A stretch of 10,660 bases of DNA, from assembly GCA_038228695.1 (NCBI GenBank), contig JBBRPA010000076.1, positions 1 through 10,660 on the forward strand. Reading direction: 5' to 3'. The DNA comes from DASVRZ01 sp038228695 (GTDB lineage: Bacteria; Verrucomicrobiota; Verrucomicrobiia; Chthoniobacterales; DASVRZ01). A program made the position numbers and the translations under genes. Below the pieces are notes generated by a model. It saw only the letters and a program-made list of their open reading frames with translations. It was not told the origin of the DNA and did not search any database. Positions 6,451 through 10,660 of this stretch are shown here, one piece after another. The first letter of the stretch is position 1. The number at the start of each line of letters is the position of its first letter.

Positions 6451-6972
6451 CTAACCAGCTCGGTAAACGTAATCGAGCATTGTCCGAAACTCGATCTTTT
6501 GCAGATCGACGAGCATCCGCATTGGCGTCCGCGCCCCATGTTTCGAGCGCTCACAGAGCGTCGTAAACAAGTAGGGGTCCCAATTCAGTTGCTTCGCCAC
6601 ATCCTCGGAAACAGCCGCGCCCTGCCGCTGCACTTCCGCAAAAAACGGCAGCACCCCAGCGCGTCCGAACCAGTAACGCGCGTTTTCAAAATCCTGCTCC
6701 CGTCGATGAATCATCCCGTGCAGATAAGCCGCCAGATCGCCCGACGCGTCCTGCGCAAGCCGGTGCGCACCCGTTAGATCACCGTGAGCCCACAAAAGGA
6801 GCGCCCGGACCAATCGAGCCCGCTCCTCCAGCCCAGCCTCGCCCGCCAAATCCGTCATGGAGGCGCCGCGGACCAATTCCAACTGGACTGCATCCGGAAC
6901 GTCAGACGGCTTGAGCGAATCGAGACATTCAAGGTGATACAACGCCCGGTCGAGAAAATCGGAATAGGCCAT
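6451..6972 (-). CDS. Conserved hypothetical protein, helical-repeat-like
   Basis: This is a 173-aa soluble, largely helical protein with no signal peptide or membrane helix. The block YLHGMIHRREQDFENARYWF (residues 83-102), followed by GRAG, resembles a TPR/Sel1-like helix pair. It is a pattern I recognise from uncharacterised proteins of several bacterial phyla, typically reading HGxxHRREGDxxNAxYWxRRxG. An earlier helix pair at about 48-76 (ARLVRALLLWAHGDLTGAHR) may be a second repeat. A protein-interaction role is inferred only from the fold style; no catalytic motif is visible. The ATG at 6972 follows the lipoprotein stop by 8 nt on the same strand, so it is probably the third gene of the DUF4380-lipoprotein operon. 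Confidence 0.75.
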   Translation of the reverse strand: MAYSDFLDRALYHLECLDSLKPSDVPDAVQLELVRGASMTDLAGEAGLEERARLVRALLLWAHGDLTGAHRLAQDASGDLAAYLHGMIHRREQDFENARYWFGRAGVLPFFAEVQRQGAAVSEDVAKQLNWDPYLFTTLCERSKHGARTPMRMLVDLQKIEFRTMLDYVYRAG

Positions 6973-6980
6973 GAAGCAGA

Positions 6981-7475
6981 CTAGCGGACCGGGGCTTCGA
7001 TGACCCGGCGGGAGGGGTCGGTGGCCGCCGGATTCGTGTAAATCTGGAGCGGATTGATCGTTTTCAAAGTGTAATCGGTCAGGACAAATTCTGGGTAGAA
7101 TCCATTACTCGCAGGCTCGTAAACGGTGTCGCCGGAGAAAGATCCCTTAAACTCATACTCGTAGTTATTGTCGCTGCCGATCAGGTTGAGGGCACGATCG
7201 GGAGCGAGTTTTCTTTGTTCGTTGAGCATGACCATTTTCGCTGTGCTCCAAGGTTGCTGCGGCCGGCGGATGTATCCCCAAAAATGGTAGTCCCGCTTAT
7301 AATAGCGACGCGCGATCCAATAGTCGCCCGGCGCCTCTTGCTGGACGCTGGCGTAAAGGGCGGCCCGGTCGATCACGTTGCGCTTGCTGGTCGTGGTTTC
7401 GCAACCGTTGAAAAGAAACGCCACAAGCAAGGCGGCAGTTATCAAAAGCAGACGTGGAATTGGGTAAAATTTCAT
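6981..7475 (-). CDS. Putative lipoprotein of unknown function
   Basis: From the ATG at 7475 the protein is 164 aa and begins MKFYPIPRLLLITAALL. A hydrophobic signal runs to a lipobox-like FNGC with C25 as the probable lipidated residue, followed by polar ETTTSK, which suits outer-membrane sorting. The mature part is rich in aromatic residues (GDYWIARRYYKRDYHFWGYI at about 50-69, then QPWSTAKMVMLNEQ) and contains IGSDNNYEYEFKGSFSGD and a YEPASNGFYPEFVLTDY stretch. I do not recognise a family. The frame is open a little further to an ATG at 7502, but that would place nine residues (MAASLSPAI) before the signal and overlap the upstream gene more. The 7475 start overlaps the DUF4380 stop exactly as ATGA, so coupled translation is likely. 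Confidence 0.8.
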   Translation of the reverse strand: MKFYPIPRLLLITAALLVAFLFNGCETTTSKRNVIDRAALYASVQQEAPGDYWIARRYYKRDYHFWGYIRRPQQPWSTAKMVMLNEQRKLAPDRALNLIGSDNNYEYEFKGSFSGDTVYEPASNGFYPEFVLTDYTLKTINPLQIYTNPAATDPSRRVIEAPVR

Positions 7476-8386
7476 AATTGCGGGAGAAAGGGATGCAGCC
7501 ATTCGGCAAATTCCAAGCTATCGGAGAACCTTGGCGGTTGGAGTTTTCCGAATACCCGCCAGGTTTCTAGGTGGCTAACGACGTCGCCGGGAGCGAGGGA
7601 AACAGAAGCGCCAAGCGACTCGATTTCCAGCATGTCGCCGTCGGTAAAGCTTTCGTAATTGCAGCCAAAATCCGGGTAAATGGCGTCGGTAACCCACGCG
7701 ACCGTCTTTACAAACAGCTGATCGCCAAGCAGATACGCAGCCCAACGACCCCGGTGGGCGAGTCCGAATTTGAAAGGCGGGCGCCCGGTTTCTTGCCGGA
7801 GCGTGACAAAATGCCGTCCTAGGTGAAACCGGTCGTCGGTCGGATCGCTGTAGGGCCAGAGGACCAACACCCGGTCGGGCAGCAAGTCACGCGGATGTTG
7901 CCCCAACTTCGGTTGACCGAGAAGCGAGAGGCCGCCGGGGGCCATCACCGTCAATGCCCAGGGAGCCACCGGGTGAGTCTGCCGAGACTCATTGGTCAGC
8001 GTGTGGATGAGGCGGACCTCGTTGCCTTCGGGGGCGAGTTCTATGGTGATGTCCTTACGAATGGGCCGGGCCGGATCGCCGGGGGTGATCAACCGAACCG
8101 AGAAATCATTCAGCACTTCGTAAGGATAGGCGCTGTTGTCGAGGGCGTAGGAAAGCACGGGATCCTCAGGTGCAATCCAGAGACGATGCCCGCCGCGGTT
8201 CATCCATTCGGTTTCACCGGCTTTGCCCAAATGGTCTGGGTAATTGTGGAGGATGTTCGCTCCCTCCAAGGGCCGGTAACTGAGAATGCGTGGCCCGACT
8301 TCGAGGGAAACGATGAGTTCAACGGCGTCGTTGGCGAGACGAAGATTGGTTTGCCAACCAGCGTGAGGAACAAGGGAAATGGACAT
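7472..8386 (-). CDS. DUF4380 domain-containing protein (galactose-mutarotase-like fold)
   Basis: This is a 304-aa cytoplasmic-looking protein without signal peptide. The N-terminal WQTNLRLANDAVELIVSLEV leads into GPRILSYR, the entry strands of aldose-1-epimerase-like beta-sandwiches. GGHRLWIAPED (residues 65-75) and NYESFTDGDMLEIESLG (243-259) are the strongest conserved-looking blocks, with LAPGDVVSHLETWRVF near the end. This architecture matches DUF4380, predicted to bind carbohydrate; the reaction, if any, is unknown. H67, E74, D75 and E257 are natural candidates for a sugar-binding site by analogy with mutarotases (inference). It is first in the minus-strand operon with the lipoprotein (4-nt overlap) and helical protein. 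A perfect palindrome at 8414-8429 sits 28 bp upstream of its ATG and may be its operator. No Shine-Dalgarno is visible. Confidence 0.82.
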   Translation of the reverse strand: MSISLVPHAGWQTNLRLANDAVELIVSLEVGPRILSYRPLEGANILHNYPDHLGKAGETEWMNRGGHRLWIAPEDPVLSYALDNSAYPYEVLNDFSVRLITPGDPARPIRKDITIELAPEGNEVRLIHTLTNESRQTHPVAPWALTVMAPGGLSLLGQPKLGQHPRDLLPDRVLVLWPYSDPTDDRFHLGRHFVTLRQETGRPPFKFGLAHRGRWAAYLLGDQLFVKTVAWVTDAIYPDFGCNYESFTDGDMLEIESLGASVSLAPGDVVSHLETWRVFGKLQPPRFSDSLEFAEWLHPFLPQL

Positions 8387-8413
8387 GAAGCGCTGCTCGT
8401 AAAACTAAGGAGG

Positions 8414-8429
8414 GAAGTTGGACAACTTC
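8414..8429. promoter_or_regulatory. Perfect palindrome upstream of the DUF4380 operon (candidate operator)
   Basis: GAAGTTG-GA-CAACTTC is a perfect dyad with 7-bp arms around a 2-bp centre. It lies 28 bp upstream of the DUF4380 start, in the position expected of a repressor site overlapping a promoter or the transcript start. No convincing -35/-10 pair can be assigned around it. It could also form a small hairpin in the 5' leader. Confidence 0.45.
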
Positions 8430-8455
8430 GGATGTTTTCACAAGTCTAGAGCGTT

Positions 8456-8695
8456 TTAAATAATAATGTGGCCACTAATTTGCGAGCGCCGGGGGTTGCA
8501 GGGGGGCGGCGGCGGCAGTGAAGCGGCTGGGTTGCAAACACCCTGCCCGAGCGGCTGACGCAGTCCTGCGGCCCTCGCCGTCGCAAAGTGGCGGTTATAG
8601 TATTGTTTAAGCCGCTCTATAGTTCGTTTCACCTCGGAAAAATGACGGGCGTTCCATTCGCCCGATTCGAGAACATTTTTTGCCACAATGTCCAA
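8456..8695 (-). CDS. Doubtful small ORF across the GC-rich island
   Basis: A 79-codon frame opens with TTG at 8695 on the minus strand. Its first 40 residues could form a helix (SGEWNARHFSEVKRTIERLK). The C-terminal half (QPLGQGVCNPAASLPPPPP) is low-complexity and follows the composition of the GC-rich island. There is no Shine-Dalgarno and no recognised family. It might be a short real gene upstream of the DUF4380 operon, a gene remnant invaded by a GC-rich element, or chance; chance is the most likely. Confidence 0.15.
   Translation of the reverse strand: MDIVAKNVLESGEWNARHFSEVKRTIERLKQYYNRHFATARAAGLRQPLGQGVCNPAASLPPPPPCNPRRSQISGHIII
8482..8594. other. GC-rich island with short internal repeats in a gene-free stretch
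   Basis: A strongly GC-rich segment has AT-rich flanks (TTTTAAATAATAAT before, TTATAGTATTGTTTAAG after). Inside it, GGGTTGCA recurs at 8493-8500 and 8529-8536, and AGCGGCTG at 8522-8529 and 8550-8557. CGCAGTCCTGCG (8559-8570) is a small perfect hairpin. It does not look like coding sequence or a known RNA gene. A dispersed intergenic repeat or small inserted element is possible. Confidence 0.3.
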
Positions 8696-8751
8696 TTTGC
8701 CACAGAAAAGCGATCAGCCTGACTCGGCTTCACGTCCCAATCTGCGGTAGC

Positions 8752-8762
8752 ACCGGCCCGGT
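8752..8762. promoter_or_regulatory. Palindrome 75 bp upstream of the sigma-54 promoter (possible activator site)
   Basis: ACCGG-C-CCGGT is a perfect dyad. It begins with GCACC, as in NtrC-type half sites, but the second half (GGTTT) and the spacing do not fit the enteric NtrC consensus well. An outer 8-bp inverted pair, ACAGAAAA (8702-8709) and TTTTCTGT (8762-8769), adjoins it. The distance upstream of the -24 element suits an enhancer-binding activator. Function is inference from position and symmetry only. Confidence 0.25.
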
Positions 8763-8787
8763 TTTCTGTCGTACTCGGAAGACAGCG

Positions 8788-8816
8788 CGGGCTTCGGACT
8801 TGAAAAAGCCCGTTTT
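8788..8816 (+). terminator. Possible weak intrinsic terminator upstream of the amt promoter
   Basis: CGGGCTT (8788-8794) pairs perfectly with AAGCCCG (8806-8812) across an 11-nt loop and is followed by TTTT on the plus strand. It lies 20 bp before the sigma-54 -24 box, where it could insulate the amt promoter from upstream transcription. The U-tract is short and no plus-strand gene ends nearby, so it may be only a hairpin. Confidence 0.3.
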
Positions 8817-8836
8817 AGCCTAGTTTACGACACAAC

Positions 8837-8852
8837 TGGCACACATGTTGCT
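8837..8852 (+). promoter_or_regulatory. Sigma-54 (RpoN) promoter of amt
   Basis: TGGCAC (8837-8842), five bases, then TTGCT (8848-8852) gives the -24/-12 elements of an RpoN promoter. The GG and GC dinucleotides begin exactly 12 bp apart, and the match to the TGGCAC-N5-TTGCW consensus is essentially complete. It faces amt, a classic nitrogen-regulated RpoN/NtrC target. Transcription would start near 8863, leaving a leader of about 250 nt before the amt ATG. Confidence 0.78.
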
Positions 8853-8862
8853 TCGCTGCGCC

Positions 8863-9112
8863 GCGTGAAGCACGTAGAGAATGACATTAAATTCATCTTT
8901 GGCCTTGCCGCCGGATTCCGCTCTGAGAAGAACGGACCCCGAGACGGTGATTCCTATGATGAACCTAAGGTCAAAGGGCGACCTCGCAATGAGTTAACCC
9001 CCGGGGCCGCCTTTTAAACAGTGGCCCCCGGATCACCAATCCAGCTACGCTTTAATGGGACGAAACCATCCGCCCCATTGAAATCCCAACCAAACCAAAC
9101 ATCCGCAATCAA
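8863..9112 (+). promoter_or_regulatory. Long amt 5' leader with two stem-loops
   Basis: The region between the inferred sigma-54 start and the amt ATG has no convincing gene. Stem-loop 1 pairs CCGGGGCC (9001-9008) with GGCCCCCGG (9023-9031), one base bulged, around 14 nt. Stem-loop 2 pairs TTTAATGGG (9051-9059) with CCCATTGAA (9074-9082), one T-G wobble, also around 14 nt, and ends 30 nt before the ATG. The final 30 nt are C/A-rich, unstructured and lack a Shine-Dalgarno. The leader does not match any riboswitch I know. Translational or anti-termination control of amt is possible but unproven. Confidence 0.4.
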
Positions 9113-10555
9113 ATGAAATCAATCGTAACCAAACTACAATTCATGGCCGTTCTGCTGGCTTTTTTTATAGCCGGAGCCATCCCGCTCCAGGCCCAAGCGG
9201 CCGAAGCTCCTGCCGCTCCCACGACCGAGCAACGACTGCTCGATCTGGAATCTTACATCAAAAACGCTCAACCCGGCAAAAGCGGCGATACCACTTGGAC
9301 CTCAAATATCGCCGGACCTGGACCTGGCCATAACGCTTGGCAGATGATCTCCACGGCCTTGGTTATTTTCATGACCCTGCCCGGCCTCGCTCTTTTCTAC
9401 GGCGGCTTAACCCGAAAAAAGAACGTCCTCTCGGTCTTTGGCCAATGCTTTGGCATCGCGGGTCTTGTCACCATTCTCTGGTATCTCTGCGGATACAGCC
9501 TCTCTTTCGGCGTGGGCGCCAAGAGCCCATTTATCGGCGACCTTAGCAACGCCCTCTTCAAAGGGGTGGAACCCGCCGCCTCGGGTGCTGGCTACTGGTG
9601 GATCTCCGATTCCATGTGGGCCATGTTCCAGCTTTCGTTCGCGATCATCACACCTGCCCTGATCGTTGGGGCTGTTGCTGAACGCATGAAATTCTCCGCC
9701 GTGCTGATCTTTGTCGCACTCTGGATGTTCGCGGTTTACTTCCCATTCGCCCACATGGTTTGGTCCACCGTTGGCTACATGTGCGGTCCGCTCAACCCTG
9801 CCGCCGCGATTAAAGCGATCGACTTCGCCGGGGGAACCGTTGTTCACATGACTTCCGGTTGGTCCGCGCTAGTGCTCTGCATCATCCTCGGCAAACGCGT
9901 TGGTTTTGGTAAGGAACCCATGCCACCACACTCCATGGTTCTTTGCGCAGTCGGCACCGGTATGCTCTGGGTCGGCTGGTATGGCTTTAACGCTGGCTCC
10001 GCTCTCGGCGCCGATGCCATCGCGTCGAACGCTTTCACCACCACCACTCTGGCAGCCGCTACGGCCGGCTTCGTTTGGGGCATAACGGAATGGATCGTGC
10101 GCGGTCACGCCAGCATCCTTGGTTTCTGCTCGGGCGTCGTTGCTGGACTCGTCGTCGTCACACCCGCCGCGGGCTTCATCACCGCAGGCGGTTCCATGAT
10201 CATTGGTGTCGCCGCAGGCATCATTCCCTTCCTCGCGGTTGCCTACTTGAAACGCATTTTCGGTTACGATGATGCGCTCGATACCTTTGGCGTGCACGGC
10301 GTGGGTGGCACTTTGGGAGCCATCCTCACAGGCGTTCTCGCCGATGAAAAAGCCAATGCAGTAGTTGGTGGCCTCAAACAAGGTCTGCTCCTCGAGCAAT
10401 TCAAAGCCATTGGCGTCACCATCGTCTGGAGCGTCGTCGCCACCGCGATCATCGCCTACGTCGTCAAAGCTATCGTCGGACTCCGCCCTCCAGTCGAAGC
10501 CGAAAGTGCCGGCCTCGACATCTCCGATCACGGCGAAGAAGGTTACATCAGCTAA
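9113..10555 (+). CDS. amt: Ammonium transporter (Amt family)
   Basis: This is an inner-membrane trimeric channel that takes up ammonium. The 480-aa protein begins with a signal peptide (hydrophobic core about 8-24, likely cut near QAQAA, residues 26-30), common in Amt proteins. A periplasmic segment of about 45 residues follows, then about eleven helices. The Amt signature is DFAGGTVVHMTSGW (237-250) with pore histidine H245; the second pore histidine is H395 in DTFGVHGVGGT. MFQLSFAIITPALIVGAVAER (171-191) contains the Phe-gate region. The tail SAGLDISDHGEEGY is the type bound by GlnK/PII. No glnK gene lies upstream in this window and none is visible downstream before the edge. A sigma-54 promoter precedes the gene and a strong intrinsic terminator follows, so it appears to be transcribed alone under nitrogen control. 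No Shine-Dalgarno precedes the ATG. Confidence 0.97.
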   Translation: MKSIVTKLQFMAVLLAFFIAGAIPLQAQAAEAPAAPTTEQRLLDLESYIKNAQPGKSGDTTWTSNIAGPGPGHNAWQMISTALVIFMTLPGLALFYGGLTRKKNVLSVFGQCFGIAGLVTILWYLCGYSLSFGVGAKSPFIGDLSNALFKGVEPAASGAGYWWISDSMWAMFQLSFAIITPALIVGAVAERMKFSAVLIFVALWMFAVYFPFAHMVWSTVGYMCGPLNPAAAIKAIDFAGGTVVHMTSGWSALVLCIILGKRVGFGKEPMPPHSMVLCAVGTGMLWVGWYGFNAGSALGADAIASNAFTTTTLAAATAGFVWGITEWIVRGHASILGFCSGVVAGLVVVTPAAGFITAGGSMIIGVAAGIIPFLAVAYLKRIFGYDDALDTFGVHGVGGTLGAILTGVLADEKANAVVGGLKQGLLLEQFKAIGVTIVWSVVATAIIAYVVKAIVGLRPPVEAESAGLDISDHGEEGYIS

Positions 10556-10580
10556 CCCGTCGCACGTCACCCACTCAAAC

Positions 10581-10612
10581 AGCGCGTCTGGAGAAATCCA
10601 GGCGCGCTTTTT
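10581..10612 (+). terminator. Intrinsic terminator after amt
   Basis: AGCGCGTCTGGA (10581-10592) pairs with TCCAGGCGCGCT (10597-10608) over 12 bp with one T-G wobble. The loop is GAAA and the T-run follows directly (10608-10612). It lies 26 nt after the amt stop. This is a textbook rho-independent terminator and the clearest one in the window. Confidence 0.93.
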
Positions 10613-10660
10613 GTTTGGTCAGCAGTTTATCTACTCGTCAGCCAAGGCCACACTCGCTAA

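Noticed and set aside
6439..6451. Small hairpin GCGGA-TTT-TCCGC between the two convergent stops.
   Set aside because: The 5-bp stem has a 3-nt loop and no U-tract; too weak to call a bidirectional terminator.
8751..9017. An 88-codon open frame on the plus strand spanning the sigma-54 promoter, with a GTG at 8865 almost at the inferred transcript start (VKHVENDIKFIFGLAAGF...).
   Set aside because: There is no ATG, no Shine-Dalgarno and no recognised family; it crosses the promoter and a leader hairpin. A frame this long can arise by chance in GC-rich DNA. A leaderless 50-aa peptide from 8865 remains a remote possibility.
10631..10660. Possible end of a minus-strand gene at the right edge (stop at 10631-10633 after nine codons, ...LASVALADE).
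   Set aside because: Only nine codons are visible, too few to support a gene, although a convergent gene after the amt terminator would be plausible.

Overview
The window is moderately GC-rich and gene-dense. The gene content (an ExbB/ExbD/TonB-like trio beside hisS, a lipoprotein, a periplasmic amidase-like protein and an Amt transporter with a signal peptide) indicates a Gram-negative bacterium. The style of several proteins (a DUF4380 protein, the HGMIHRRE-type helical protein, a HisRS with a GDVV motif 3) and the near absence of Shine-Dalgarno sequences suggest a member of the Verrucomicrobiota/PVC group. That assignment is inference from protein style and is not proven by any marker in the window.

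Left block (208-4525, all minus strand): hisS is followed by exbB, exbD, a TonB/TolA-like protein and a HAD-family phosphatase. The exbB-exbD-tonB part is tightly packed (6-nt gap, then a 4-nt ATGA overlap) and encodes one energy-transducing inner-membrane machine. The TonB-HAD gap is filled by a heptad-like GTTGAGG/CTCAACC repeat with 16-bp perfect inverted arms. A partial minus-strand frame runs off the left edge.

Centre (4557-6431, plus strand): recF lies 31 bp from hisS, in divergent orientation. A secreted protein with a Cys/His pair resembling CHAP/NlpC-type amidases follows, behind its own plausible sigma-70-like promoter. It converges on the next block.

Right-centre block (6451-8386, minus strand): a DUF4380 sugar-mutarotase-like protein, a lipoprotein and a small helical-repeat-like protein form a compact apparent operon. 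The first two overlap by ATGA and the third follows after 8 nt. A perfect 16-bp palindrome lies 28 bp upstream of the first gene.

Right end (8387-10660): a 726-bp stretch with no convincing gene separates this operon from a divergent amt gene. It holds a GC-rich island, a possible terminator, a near-consensus sigma-54 promoter (TGGCAC-N5-TTGCT) and a leader of about 250 nt with two stem-loops. amt encodes a complete ammonium channel with both pore histidines and a GlnK-contact type C-terminal tail, and ends in a strong intrinsic terminator. The pattern points to nitrogen-controlled ammonium uptake. No wholly new defence or mobile system is evident. The best leads are the structured sigma-54 amt leader, the uncharacterised three-gene operon, the repeat hairpin, and an oriented TGTTAG hexamer confined to the left 3.2 kb.
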